Source: Paractinoplanes ovalisporus
GTDB lineage: Bacteria; Actinomycetota; Actinomycetes; Mycobacteriales; Micromonosporaceae
Assembly (NCBI RefSeq): GCF_016834655.1
Contig: NZ_JAENHP010000002.1
Location: forward strand, 62,001-126,000
DNA: 64,000 bases
Direction of reading: 5' to 3'
Below, piece by piece: positions 16,493-25,138 of this stretch; position 1 is the stretch's first letter; every line of letters starts with the position of its first letter. The notes beneath the pieces are model-generated. The model saw only the letters and a program-made list of their open reading frames with translations. It did no database searches and was not told the DNA's origin. The translations under genes were made by a program, and so were the position numbers.

Positions 16493-16942
16493 ATGGCGGA
16501 TACCTCGACCCAGTCGATCCAGGTCCATGCGCCCCTCGACCGTGTGGCCGCGGTGATCAGCGACTTCCCGCGCTATCCCGAGTGGGCCGAGGCGATGAAG
16601 CAGGTGGAGGTCCTCGAGGAATATGAGGACGGCTACGCCTACCGCGTCCGTTTTGTCATCGACGCCGGGGTGATGGCCGACGACTACACCCTCGAATACG
16701 CGTATGCCGACGACCTCTCCCGTGTCGAGTGGCACCTGATCGAGCCCTCGAAGACCCAGAAGTCCCAGCGCGGCTCCTACGACCTGGTCGAGGGTGCCGA
16801 CGGCACCACCACGGTGACGTACACACTCGAGGTGGAGCTCTCGATCGGCATGCTGGGCATGTTCCGCCGCAAAGCCGAAAAAATGATCATGGACACGGCG
16901 CTCAAGCAGCTCAAACGCCGGGTCGAGAGCCTGCAGAGCTGA
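16493..16942 (+). CDS. SRPBCC (START-like, Rv2185c/TB16.3-type) protein
   Basis: A 149-residue START/polyketide-cyclase-fold protein: N-terminal beta strand QSIQVHAPLDRVAAVISDFPRYPEW, central strands and a long C-terminal helix (MIMDTALKQLKRRVESL). Such proteins bind lipid-like ligands; M. tuberculosis Rv2185c in the matching locus is of this family. TAGCCT (16481-16486) lies six bases before the ATG, so the transcript is probably leaderless; the same bases form a GGAGG-TAG-CCTCC inverted repeat. No catalytic function can be read from the sequence. Confidence 0.9.
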   Translation: MADTSTQSIQVHAPLDRVAAVISDFPRYPEWAEAMKQVEVLEEYEDGYAYRVRFVIDAGVMADDYTLEYAYADDLSRVEWHLIEPSKTQKSQRGSYDLVEGADGTTTVTYTLEVELSIGMLGMFRRKAEKMIMDTALKQLKRRVESLQS

Positions 16943-16966
16943 GTCGAGCGCAGCGGGAGGTTTGTC

Positions 16967-18067
16967 ATGGCCGGATCGGCACGGGAAGAAGCCGAGCGGC
17001 TCGTCGCCACGGTTCTGGCGAGGGCGGTCGCGGGGCAGGCCTTCAACGACCGCCGCTGGGCGACGGGTGATGCCGAGTGCTGCGTGTGCCCGGTGTGCAA
17101 GGCGATCGCGGCCATGCGCGACCCGAAGCCCGAGACGGCGGCCCGGCTGGCCGGCAGCGCGAGCGACCTGGCGGGCTCGGTGGCGAGCCTGTTGCGCTCG
17201 GTCTCGGCGATCGTGGGGGAGAAGCCGAAGCCGGCTCCGCCCGCTCCCGCCAAGCCCGGCAACGCCGACCAGACGTGGTCGGCCGCGACCCGGGCCGACA
17301 GCAACACGGCCGACGCCGCCTGGTCGGCCGCCATCAACGCCGCCGAGGCCGAGCGCGCCGCCGCGGCGGTGGAAGCCGGCAGTGGTGACGCGTTGGCGGC
17401 TGGCGACACGGCGTCCTCGGGCGGCGTCCTCGCCGGCTCGAGCCACCTTCCCGATTCGACGGATAAATCGGATTTGTCCGGGAAGACGATGAGCGGTGCG
17501 GGCGGCGGCGAAACGGATCGGCCGGAGCGAAGCCCCGGGCGGGCCGGGCTGTTCGGAAGCGCCACCAGCGACGACCCCTGGTCGGCGGCGACGACGACCA
17601 GCGCGGCTGAGGTAGCCCGGGAACACGCGGCTGAGCTGGCCGAACGCAAGGCGGCGGCGCTCCGGGCGGCGGCCGAGGCCGAGCGGCGGGTCGCCGAGGC
17701 GGCGGCTCTGGCGAAGGCCCGGCGTGACGCGGCCGTGAAGGAAGCCGCAGCCGGGGCAGGCGGTGCGGACGCGGGCGCGGCGGGCGGCGCGGGCCCGGCC
17801 GGTGGCGGTGCGGGTGCCTCGGGCGGGGCGGGCGGTGCCGGTGGGGGCGAGACCGGGAACACTGCCGGGCGGGCGGGGCGCGGGGAGCGTACGGCTCGAA
17901 GGTTGGATGTCTGGGCCGCGGCGACCGCCGATGCGGGTGTTGCCGCTGTGGCGGGCGGGGACGCCGTGGATCATGATGTTGCGGGCGCCGAGGCGTCCGG
18001 GGACGAGGGTGGCGGTGGCCCGGGCGACGACGCCCGGGACGGCGACGCTCAGCAAAGGGACAACTGA
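16967..18067 (+). CDS. DUF5304-like protein with CxxC core and long disordered tail
   Basis: A 366-residue protein whose conserved part is residues 1-90: a helix (REEAERLVATVLARAVAG) then ECCVCPVCKAIAAMRDP, a Cys motif seen in actinobacterial DUF5304 proteins, then another helix. The remaining 270 residues are Ala/Gly/Pro-rich, with a charged helix around 205-260 (AELAERKAAALRAAAEAERR) and glycine-rich repeats. GGGAGG lies six bases before the ATG. It follows the SRPBCC gene by 24 bases and precedes the ROK kinase by 14, so the three are probably one operon. Function unknown. Confidence 0.75.
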   Translation: MAGSAREEAERLVATVLARAVAGQAFNDRRWATGDAECCVCPVCKAIAAMRDPKPETAARLAGSASDLAGSVASLLRSVSAIVGEKPKPAPPAPAKPGNADQTWSAATRADSNTADAAWSAAINAAEAERAAAAVEAGSGDALAAGDTASSGGVLAGSSHLPDSTDKSDLSGKTMSGAGGGETDRPERSPGRAGLFGSATSDDPWSAATTTSAAEVAREHAAELAERKAAALRAAAEAERRVAEAAALAKARRDAAVKEAAAGAGGADAGAAGGAGPAGGGAGASGGAGGAGGGETGNTAGRAGRGERTARRLDVWAAATADAGVAAVAGGDAVDHDVAGAEASGDEGGGGPGDDARDGDAQQRDN

Positions 18068-18081
18068 GGGGACGGGGCAGC

Positions 18082-19032
18082 GTGACGCTGACCATCGGAG
18101 TCGACGTCGGCGGCACGAAGGTGGCCGGAGGTGTGGTCGACGAGCACGGCACGGTGCTGGCTTCGAACCGCCGGAGCACGCCGGCCGAGGACCCGGCCGG
18201 CACCCGCGACACCATCGTCGAGGTGGCGGCCGAGCTCGCGCAGCAGTTCCCGCAGGCCACGGCCGTCGGCATCGGCGCTGCGGCGTGGATCGACGCCCCC
18301 GGCGCGACCGTGCTGTTCGCCCCCAACCTGGCGTGGCGGGACGAGCCGCTGCGCGACTACGTGAGCAAGGCCGTCGGTCTGCCCACGGTGCTCGAGAACG
18401 ACGCCAACGTGGCGGCCTGGGCCGAGTTCCGCTACGGCGTGGCCCGCGAGGCCGACGACTCGATGGTGATGATCACCGTGGGCACCGGCATCGGCGGCGG
18501 CATCGTGCTCAACGGCAAGCTGTGGCGCGGCGCCAACGGCATCGCGGCCGAGCTGGGCCACATCCAGTCCGTGCCCGACGGCCACCCCTGCGGCTGCGGC
18601 CGGCTCGGCTGCCTCGAGCAGTACGCGAGCGGCAACGCGCTGGTCCGGTTCGCCCGGGCCGGGGCCCGGCAGGAGCCGGAGCGGGCCGCCAAGCTGCTCG
18701 AACTGGCCGGTGGTGACCCGCTGGCGATCAGCGGCCGCCAGATCACCGAGGCCGCCCAGGCCGGCGACGGCGTGGCCTGCGACGCGTTCGGTCAGATCGG
18801 CTACTGGCTGGGCGTCGCGATGGCCGACCTGGCCCAGAGCTTCGACCCGCAGATCCTCGTCGTCGGGGGCGGCGTGGTCGAGGCGGGCGAACTGCTCATG
18901 GCCCCGACCCGCAACACGTACCGCGACCAGCTCAAACAGCGCGGCCGCTTCCCGGTCGCCGAGGTGCACGCGGCCGAGACGGGCAACACCGCGGGCGTGG
19001 TGGGCGCGGCCGATCTGGCGCGACGGATCTGA
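18082..19032 (+). CDS. ROK-family sugar kinase (glucokinase-like)
   Basis: A 316-residue ROK kinase that phosphorylates glucose or a related sugar. The N-terminal phosphate loop is IGVDVGGTKVAGGVVD; ENDANVAAWAE supplies the catalytic Asp; the ROK zinc motif is ELGHIQ...CGCGRLGCLEQYASG with the His and three Cys ligands. VVGGGVVEAG lies near the C-terminus. No HTH domain is present, so it is an enzyme and not a ROK regulator. Its stop overlaps the ATG of the EEP gene by one base. Actinobacterial glucokinases of this type may use ATP or polyphosphate; the sequence alone does not decide. Confidence 0.92.
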   Translation: MTLTIGVDVGGTKVAGGVVDEHGTVLASNRRSTPAEDPAGTRDTIVEVAAELAQQFPQATAVGIGAAAWIDAPGATVLFAPNLAWRDEPLRDYVSKAVGLPTVLENDANVAAWAEFRYGVAREADDSMVMITVGTGIGGGIVLNGKLWRGANGIAAELGHIQSVPDGHPCGCGRLGCLEQYASGNALVRFARAGARQEPERAAKLLELAGGDPLAISGRQITEAAQAGDGVACDAFGQIGYWLGVAMADLAQSFDPQILVVGGGVVEAGELLMAPTRNTYRDQLKQRGRFPVAEVHAAETGNTAGVVGAADLARRI

Positions 19033-19715
19033 TGGCCGGTCCCTCGCTGCGGGTGGTCAGCTACAACGTCCACGGCCTCAAGGACGACCGGGCCGCCCTG
19101 GTCGGGCTGGTCCGCGACCTGGCACCCGACGTGCTGGTCGTGCAGGAGGCGCCGCGCCGGTTCCGCTGGCGGCACAAGTGCGCGGCCCTCGCCGACGACC
19201 TGGGCATGGTGGTGGCCGAGGGTGGTCTGCCCTCCCTCGGCAACCTGCTGCTGGTGAGCCTGCGGGTGCGGGTGCACGAGACGTGGTGCATGCGCTACCC
19301 GCTCACCCCGGGGCGGCATCTGCGCGGGGCCGCCTTCGCCCGTGGCTCGGTGCACGGGGGCTCGTTCACCGTCTCGGGTTCCCACCTGGCGACCGACCCG
19401 GGCGAGCGGCCCGTTCAGGCGGCGCTGTGGAAGCAGGAGCTGAGCCGGGTCGACGGCCCGGTGATCGCGGCCGCCGACCTCAACGAGGGGCCGGGCGGGG
19501 GTGCGTGGCGCACGGTCTCCGACGGTCTCACCTCGTACGGGGAAGCGCCCTTGACCTTCCCGGCGACGCTGCCCAACCGGCGGATCGACGGCGTCTTCGT
19601 GACCCCGGACATCACCATCGAGAAGTACGACGTGGCCGACTCCGACCGGGCCCGCCGCGCCAGTGATCATCTTCCCGTCGTCGTGGATCTGAGGCTGCCG
19701 TCGAACGACGGCTGA
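19032..19715 (+). CDS. Endonuclease/exonuclease/phosphatase (EEP) family protein
   Basis: A 227-residue EEP-fold metal-dependent phosphoesterase: SYNVHGLKDD (Asn ligand), VVQEAPRRF (catalytic Glu), GSHLATD (His), AADLNEGPG (Asp/Asn) and C-terminal RASDHLPVVVDL (Asp-His). All catalytic positions are present. It is translationally coupled to the ROK kinase (TGATG). No signal peptide is seen. The substrate could be nucleic acid, a phospholipid headgroup or an inositol phosphate; not decided. Confidence 0.88.
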   Translation: MAGPSLRVVSYNVHGLKDDRAALVGLVRDLAPDVLVVQEAPRRFRWRHKCAALADDLGMVVAEGGLPSLGNLLLVSLRVRVHETWCMRYPLTPGRHLRGAAFARGSVHGGSFTVSGSHLATDPGERPVQAALWKQELSRVDGPVIAAADLNEGPGGGAWRTVSDGLTSYGEAPLTFPATLPNRRIDGVFVTPDITIEKYDVADSDRARRASDHLPVVVDLRLPSNDG

Positions 19716-19790
19716 CCCGTACGGAATGCCCGCCAACGTAGGCTGCATCCGCCCTTCCGAGTGAGGCTCGGGTTCTGGCAATATCGCCGG

Positions 19791-21152
19791 GTGCCCGACA
19801 CTCCCGACATCGTTGACCGTAAAGACGTCGCCGACCGGCACGATGCCGTGTGCGTCATCGGGGCCGGCGCCAGTGGTCTCGCCGCGATCAAGAACCTGCG
19901 CGAGCACGGCTTCGAGGTCGACTGCTACGAGCGGGAGACGTCGGTGGGCGGCGCCTGGAACTGGCGGCACGACCGCAGTCCGGTCTATGCGGGCACCCAC
20001 CTGATCTCCTCGCGACCGCTGACCGAGTTCCCCGACTTCCCGATGCCGGACAGCTGGCCCGACTATCCGGACCACCAGCGTGTGCTGTCCTATCTGGAGC
20101 GATATTCCCGGCATTTCAACCTGGAGAGCGACGTCTGGTTCGGCACCGAGGTCGTCTCGGTCGTGCCGGTCGGCGACGGCCGCTGGGACGTGACCACCCA
20201 GTCCACCGGCGGCGGCTCGTCGCGGGTGCAGCGCTACGCGGGCGTGGTCGTCGCCAACGGGCACAACTGGGCGCCGCTCAAGCCGAAGATCCCCGGCGAG
20301 TTCAGCGGCCAGCTCATCCACTCGGCCAAGTTCAAGGACCCGGCCCAGCTGCGCAAGCGCAAGGTGCTGGTGATCGGCGGCGGCAACACCGGTTGCGACA
20401 TCGCGGTCGAGGCGGCCCAGCAGGCGAGCACGGTCTGGCATTCGACCCGCCGCGGCTACTGGTACGCCCCCAAGTACGTGCTCGGACACCCGGCCGACCA
20501 GGTCAACGACCGCATGCTCAAGCTCGGCCTGCCGTTGCGCCTGCGGCAGTGGATCTATCGCCGGACGCTCGCGCTGACCACCGGCGATCTGACGCGCTAC
20601 GGCCTGCCGGCGCCCGACCACCGCCCGTACGAGAGTCATCCGATCGTCAACAGCCAGCTCCCGTACTACCTGGGCCACGGGCGGATCCAGCCGGTGCCCG
20701 ACGTGACGGAGTTCGACGGGGCCTCGGCCGTGCTGGCCGACGGCCGCCGCATCGAGCCCGAGCTCGTGATCACCGCGACCGGCTACCGCCCGCGCTTCGA
20801 GTTCCTGGCCCCCGAGCTGCTCGACATCGGCGAGAACGGCCGCCCCGACCTGCACCTGCACACGTTCGCCCGCCAGCACCCGACACTGGCCGTGGTGGGG
20901 CTGGTGCAGGCCGACTTCGGGCTGTTCCCACTGGCGCACTGGCAGAGCGTGGCGGTCGCCCGCTGGATGCGGCTGCGCGTCACCGATCCGGAGCGCGCCA
21001 CCGCCGTGCAGCAGAAGGAGTCGACCCGGCCGATCGCGAGCTGGTCGCGGCGGCGGGTGGTGCCCACGTCCCGGCACTGGTTCGAGGTCGACCACGCCGA
21101 CTACCTGCGGGCCGTCGAGGGCCTTCTGCGCGAGATGGAGCCGTCGAAGTGA
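19791..21152 (+). CDS. Flavin-containing monooxygenase
   Basis: A 453-residue two-dinucleotide-domain flavoprotein: FAD site GAGASGLAAIKNL near the N-terminus, NADPH site IGGGNTGCDIAVEAAQ, FMO fingerprint FSGQLIHSAKF (FxGxxxHxxxY/F) and ATGY near the C-terminus. This makes it an FMO-type N/S-oxygenase or a related Baeyer-Villiger enzyme. The GTG at 19791 follows CAATAT (19779-19784) by six bases, a leaderless arrangement, and was preferred over the GTG at 19761. Its stop overlaps the next start by four bases (GTGA). Confidence 0.88.
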   Translation: MPDTPDIVDRKDVADRHDAVCVIGAGASGLAAIKNLREHGFEVDCYERETSVGGAWNWRHDRSPVYAGTHLISSRPLTEFPDFPMPDSWPDYPDHQRVLSYLERYSRHFNLESDVWFGTEVVSVVPVGDGRWDVTTQSTGGGSSRVQRYAGVVVANGHNWAPLKPKIPGEFSGQLIHSAKFKDPAQLRKRKVLVIGGGNTGCDIAVEAAQQASTVWHSTRRGYWYAPKYVLGHPADQVNDRMLKLGLPLRLRQWIYRRTLALTTGDLTRYGLPAPDHRPYESHPIVNSQLPYYLGHGRIQPVPDVTEFDGASAVLADGRRIEPELVITATGYRPRFEFLAPELLDIGENGRPDLHLHTFARQHPTLAVVGLVQADFGLFPLAHWQSVAVARWMRLRVTDPERATAVQQKESTRPIASWSRRRVVPTSRHWFEVDHADYLRAVEGLLREMEPSK

Positions 21153-21922
21153 AGTCCGACCTGCTGCGGTTCGCCGACTGGACCGACCCCGTTCCGCCGG
21201 CCGAGCGGGAAGTCGTCTCGATCACGGAGGAGACCGACGCCGCCCGGCCGCCGCTGCTCTTCGTGCCCGGCCTCGGTCACGGAGCGTGGGCCTTCGCCGA
21301 GCACTGGCTGCCCGCCGCGGCGGCCCGGGGCTTCGCGGCCCACGCGCTCACCCCGCGGCCGGGAAGCGACCTGCGGGTCCAGGTGCACGACGTGGTGCAG
21401 GTGGCGGCGTCGCTGCCGCGCCAGACGGTGCTCATCGGTCATGGGGCCGGGGCACTCGTGGTGGCGTACGCGATGGGTCGTTACCCGGCCAAGGCGGCGG
21501 TGCTGGCCGCACCCGTGATGGACGGGTGGCCGACGCTGGGGGCGGCGCTGCGGGCCAACCCGTTCGGCACGCTGCCCGCGATGGTCGGCGGCCGGCTGCG
21601 GTTGAGCCGCAAGCAGCTGTTCAGCCCCGAGCTGCCCGAGGAACGCGCCCGGGAGCTGCTCGGACGCATCGACGCGCGCCCGCGCCGCGAACTGGTCACG
21701 CACGACCCGGCGCCGCGCCCGGTCGGGGGGCCGCCAGTGCTCGTGGTGGGCAGCCCCGACGACCGGGTCGTGCCGCGCACCTCGCTCGACCGCACGGCGA
21801 CCCGCTATGGCGGTGCGCCGCTGCTCTTTCCGGGCATGGGCCACGACCTGATGCTCGACGTGGCCTGGGCCGAGCCGATCGAGGCCGTTCTCGACTGGCT
21901 CGGCAAGGAGCTAAAGAGCTAA
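21149..21922 (+). CDS. Alpha/beta-hydrolase-fold protein lacking the nucleophile serine
   Basis: A 257-residue alpha/beta-hydrolase fold: oxyanion region FVPGLGHGAWAF, nucleophile elbow LIGHGAGALVV, acid loop VVGSPDDRVVP and the His loop GMGHDLMLD. The elbow normally GxSxG reads GHGAG, so the serine is Gly. The Asp and His are kept. It may therefore be non-hydrolytic, as in cofactor-free dioxygenases or pseudo-enzymes of this fold. GGAG lies eight bases before the GTG, and the start overlaps the monooxygenase stop, so the two proteins probably act together. Its stop codon is the first base pair region of a 27-bp inverted repeat. Confidence 0.85.
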   Translation: MKSDLLRFADWTDPVPPAEREVVSITEETDAARPPLLFVPGLGHGAWAFAEHWLPAAAARGFAAHALTPRPGSDLRVQVHDVVQVAASLPRQTVLIGHGAGALVVAYAMGRYPAKAAVLAAPVMDGWPTLGAALRANPFGTLPAMVGGRLRLSRKQLFSPELPEERARELLGRIDARPRRELVTHDPAPRPVGGPPVLVVGSPDDRVVPRTSLDRTATRYGGAPLLFPGMGHDLMLDVAWAEPIEAVLDWLGKELKS

Positions 21923-21985
21923 GGCCTGTTTCATAACTGAGATGGGGCTGCGGAGGGGCCCATCTCAGTTATGAAACAGGCCTTA
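21920..21985. terminator. Perfect 27-bp inverted repeat between convergent genes (bidirectional terminator or small element)
   Basis: The arms are 21920-21946 and 21959-21985 with a 12-base loop (GCTGCGGAGGGG). The match is perfect over 27 bp. The stop codons of both the hydrolase-fold gene (21920-21922) and otsA (21969-21971) lie in the arms. The arms are far more AT-rich than the surroundings. A terminator is the simplest reading; a miniature mobile element is an alternative. Confidence 0.75.
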
Positions 21986-23375
21986 GGGCCTTCGAGTCTT
22001 CAAGGGCGCTCAGATAGGCCCGGGCCCAGGCGTGGATGTCGTTGCTGGTGATGTGGGCCCGCATCGCCTTCATCCGGGTGGCCAGGTCTTCCGGGGCAGC
22101 GGCCAGGGCCTGCAGCAGTGTCTCCTTCAGACCGTCGACGTCGTGCGGGTTGACCAGGAAGGCGTCTTCCATCTCGGCCGCCGCGCCGGCGAACTCGCTG
22201 AGCACCAGCGCGCCCGAGTCGTCGGGCCGGGCCGCGACGAACTCCTTGGCGACCAGGTTCATCCCGTCGCGCAGCGGGGTCACCACCATGACGTCGGCGG
22301 TCTGATAGAGCGCGGCCAGATCGGCCCGGTCGAACGGCTGGTTGAGGTAGTGGATCGCCGGCTCGCCGACCCGCCCGTACTCGCCGTTGATCCGCCCCAC
22401 CTCGCGTTCGATCCGGTCGCGCAGGCCGCGGTAACTCTCCACGCGTTCCCGGCTCGGCACGGCCACCTGCACCATGACGGCGTCGCGCACCTTCACCCGG
22501 CCGTCCCGGAGCAGTTCCGAGTACGCGGTGAGGCGGTGCTCGATGCCCTTCGTGTAGTCGAGCCGGTCGACGCTGAGCAGCACCCGCTTGTGCGCGCCGA
22601 GGTCGTGCCGCAGCTGGCGGGCCTGGTTCACCACGTAGGGCCGGGCCGACAGCGACCGCATCTCGGCGACGTCGATCGACACCGGGAACGCGCCGGTGCG
22701 CACCAGCCGGCCGTCGAGCGTGATCGCGTCGTCGGCGCCGTGCGCGTCGAGCAGCTTGGCCGCGAGCTGGGCCACGTTGTGAGCCGCCTGCGGACGCTGG
22801 AAACCGACCAGATCGGCCCCGAGCATGCCGCGCAGCAGCTCGACCCGGCGGGGGAGCTGCATGAACAGCTCGGGCGGCGGGAACGGCACGTGCAGGAAGA
22901 ACCCGATGCGGACGTCGGGGCGCAGCTCGCGGATCAGCTGCGGCACGAGTTGCAGGTGGTAGTCCTGCACCCAGACCGTCGCGCCGGGCTCGGCCACCTC
23001 GGCCGCGGCCTCGGCGAAGCGCCGGTTGACCGCGCGGTAGGTCTCCCACCAGCCCCGGTCGAAGACCGGCTGTTCGACGGCGTCGTGGTAGAGCGGCCAG
23101 AGCGTCGAGTTGGCGAAGCCCTCGTAATAGCCCCGCTGCTCCTCCTCGCTGAGCCAGACCGGGCGCAGCCGCAGGGTGCCGATGTCGGGCAGGTCGCGGG
23201 CCTGACCGAGGTCGCCGGCCCAGCCCACCCACGTCGCCGGGGTCTGTTCGAGGATCGCGTGCAGGGCCCCGGCCAGGCCGCCGGGACTTCGGCGCCACTC
23301 GCAGGCCCCGTCGGGCGCGACGTTGTCATCGAGCGGAAGGCGGTTGGCGACGACGACGAGCGAGCTCCGACGCAT
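21969..23375 (-). CDS. otsA: Trehalose-6-phosphate synthase
   Basis: A 468-residue GT20 enzyme joining UDP- or ADP-glucose to glucose 6-phosphate to give trehalose 6-phosphate. Diagnostic stretches are VVVANRLP at the start, [47 protein letters not shown] and [16 protein letters not shown]. No phosphatase domain is fused and no otsB is adjacent. The ATG at 23375 is six bases after TAACCT (23382-23387, minus strand), so it is probably leaderless; a GTG one codon upstream is ignored. Trehalose protects against osmotic and desiccation stress and feeds mycolate-type and glucan metabolism in actinobacteria. Confidence 0.96.
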   Translation of the reverse strand: MRRSSLVVVANRLPLDDNVAPDGACEWRRSPGGLAGALHAILEQTPATWVGWAGDLGQARDLPDIGTLRLRPVWLSEEEQRGYYEGFANSTLWPLYHDAVEQPVFDRGWWETYRAVNRRFAEAAAEVAEPGATVWVQDYHLQLVPQLIRELRPDVRIGFFLHVPFPPPELFMQLPRRVELLRGMLGADLVGFQRPQAAHNVAQLAAKLLDAHGADDAITLDGRLVRTGAFPVSIDVAEMRSLSARPYVVNQARQLRHDLGAHKRVLLSVDRLDYTKGIEHRLTAYSELLRDGRVKVRDAVMVQVAVPSRERVESYRGLRDRIEREVGRINGEYGRVGEPAIHYLNQPFDRADLAALYQTADVMVVTPLRDGMNLVAKEFVAARPDDSGALVLSEFAGAAAEMEDAFLVNPHDVDGLKETLLQALAAAPEDLATRMKAMRAHITSNDIHAWARAYLSALEDSKALRPVS

Positions 23376-23455
23376 CACCGAAGGTTATCGGATGGCTACC
23401 CAGATATATACCGACAGTGGTCTATGGGTAATTTCACACCCGTTCCGGCCGCGGT

Positions 23456-24277
23456 TCAGACCACGGCTCCGTCGTCGTAGTCGTCCTCGTCGTCGCCCGA
23501 GCGCAGCCGCCAGACGAGCATCACCGCGCCGCCGACGATCGCCGCGAAACCGAGCAGCGTCACGTAGTCACGGTCGATCGGGAGCATCGTCGGGAACAGG
23601 AAGAGCAGGAACCCGAGGATCACCCCGAGCACGCCGATGACCGCGTATTTCGAGATGCGCGGCAGCGGCGGGGGCGGCGGCGGGACGTAGCGCTCCTCGT
23701 CGTCCTCGTCGTCGGGCAGGTCGTTGCCGAACGTGTCGAGCCCGTCGAGCAGCGACGGGTCTTCGGCCGGCTGGTCGGTGCGGCGCCGGTTGAGCGAGAC
23801 GCCGGAGAAGTCGGCCGCGTTGGACAGGCCGGGCGCGCGCGGCGGCGGCTCCTTGGGCCGTTCGATGCCCTCGGCGGCGGGCCAGGGCGCGGCCGTCGGG
23901 TCGACCGAGGTGTGGAAACCGGCGACGATCTTGGCCCATTCGGCCTCGACATCGACGTTCTTCGCGGGCTCGGCCGTCGGGTCGGGCGGCGGCGGCACCG
24001 GCGACTCGCCCCCGGTCACCTTCTGCAGGTGTTCGCGGGCGACCTCGAGATGGGTGCGGTCGACATAGAGCCGGTCGATCGGCCGCGCGGGCAGGGTGGT
24101 GGCGCGCAAGATGGGATTGAGATCGGCCGTGGGCTGCAGATATGCCGCTATGCCCCCGGCCGCGAGCACGTCGAGGAGGTGTTCGCCGACGCGCGGATCC
24201 ACGTCGCCCGCGACCGCGTAATCGGCCGCGTCGAGCCCGTTGTCCCGCCGCCCGCGGCGGGCGCCACCCGCTGTCAC
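23456..24277 (-). CDS. DUF308-like protein with N-terminal soluble domain and two C-terminal membrane segments
   Basis: A 273-residue protein. Residues 1-95 look folded (DYAVAGDVDPRVGEHLLDVLAAGGIAAYL, DRLYVDRTHLEVAREHL), the middle is Pro/Asp-rich and disordered with an acidic patch (DLPDDEDDEERY) and a Pro run, and two membrane segments lie at about 205-225 and 235-255 in the layout of a DUF308 pair. The GTG at 24277 follows GAGGGAG. It is divergent from the acyltransferase gene. Proteins of this kind are conserved beside that gene in Micromonosporaceae as far as I recall. Function unknown. Confidence 0.7.
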   Translation of the reverse strand: MTAGGARRGRRDNGLDAADYAVAGDVDPRVGEHLLDVLAAGGIAAYLQPTADLNPILRATTLPARPIDRLYVDRTHLEVAREHLQKVTGGESPVPPPPDPTAEPAKNVDVEAEWAKIVAGFHTSVDPTAAPWPAAEGIERPKEPPPRAPGLSNAADFSGVSLNRRRTDQPAEDPSLLDGLDTFGNDLPDDEDDEERYVPPPPPPLPRISKYAVIGVLGVILGFLLFLFPTMLPIDRDYVTLLGFAAIVGGAVMLVWRLRSGDDEDDYDDGAVV

Positions 24278-24406
24278 TCCTGCACACTCCCTCGCCGACC
24301 GTGCCTTGAATGGTGACACGACATGGACAGGTTTCGGGAGTGCGTTGTGGCGCGCCGTCCCGCTTCGTACGCTTCCTAGACGCTCGGACGTCCCGGAAAG
24401 GACACC

Positions 24407-25138
24407 GTGTTCTACTGGCTGCTCAAGTACGTGGTCCTCGGACCGGTGCTCAAGCTTCTCTTCCGCCCCGATGTGCGCGGGCTGTCCCACCTGCCCCGCA
24501 ACGGGCCGGTCATTCTGGCCTGCAACCATCTGTCGTTCTCCGACTCGATCTTCACACCCCTGGTGGTGGACCGGAGGGTGACGTTCGTCGCCAAAGCGGA
24601 GTACTTCACCGGCAAGGGGATCAAAGGCTGGCTCATGCGCCAGTTCTTCAGTGGAACCGGGACGATTCCGGTGGACCGTTCGGGTGGCAAGGCTGCCCGG
24701 GCGGCCCTCGACACGCTGCTGAGGGTGCTCCGCGAGGACGGCGTGGCCGGCATCTACCCCGAGGGCACCCGTTCGCCCGACGGGCGGCTCTACCGCGGCA
24801 AGACCGGGGTGGCCCGGCTGGTGCTCGAGAGCGGGGCCGTCGTGGTGCCGGTCGCGCTGCTCAACACCGACGAGATCCAGCCGACCGGCACGCTCATCCC
24901 CAAGATCAAGCGGGTCCGCATGAGGTTCGGCGCCCCGCTCGACTTCTCCCGCTACCAGCACGCCAAGGGCGACCGTTTCGTCGAGCGGGCGATCACCGAC
25001 GAGATCATGTTCGAGCTCATGGCGATGTCCGGCCGCGAGTACGTCGACGTGTATGCCAGCAAACTCAAGACAACCGTCGAGTCGCCATCTAGCTCACACT
25101 CATCCCCGCGCGACGCCGGAGCGCCTGCAGATCGGTGA
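24407..25138 (+). CDS. 1-acyl-sn-glycerol-3-phosphate acyltransferase (PlsC family)
   Basis: A 243-residue membrane-associated acyltransferase of phospholipid synthesis, matching Rv2182c in the corresponding mycobacterial locus. The catalytic HX4D motif is NHLSFSDS, followed by GTIPVDRS, the acceptor-binding YPEGTRSPDGRLYRG and VVPVALLNTDEI. An N-terminal amphipathic/hydrophobic segment (YWLLKYVVLGPVLKLLF) anchors it. GGAAAGGA lies four bases before the GTG. The last 50 bases overlap the 3' end of the convergent Crp-type gene; the C-terminal 16 residues are Ser/Pro-rich and probably not part of the fold. Confidence 0.93.
   Translation: MFYWLLKYVVLGPVLKLLFRPDVRGLSHLPRNGPVILACNHLSFSDSIFTPLVVDRRVTFVAKAEYFTGKGIKGWLMRQFFSGTGTIPVDRSGGKAARAALDTLLRVLREDGVAGIYPEGTRSPDGRLYRGKTGVARLVLESGAVVVPVALLNTDEIQPTGTLIPKIKRVRMRFGAPLDFSRYQHAKGDRFVERAITDEIMFELMAMSGREYVDVYASKLKTTVESPSSSHSSPRDAGAPADR

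Noticed and set aside
14720..18055. Open frame of about 1100 codons running from the histidine kinase through the complement of the SRPBCC, DUF5304-like and ROK-kinase region
   Set aside because: Only 14720-16402 shows kinase homology; the rest is the shadow of the well-supported plus-strand genes.
21920..21985. Insertion sequence ends
   Set aside because: No transposase lies between the arms (12 bases only) and no target duplication is visible.
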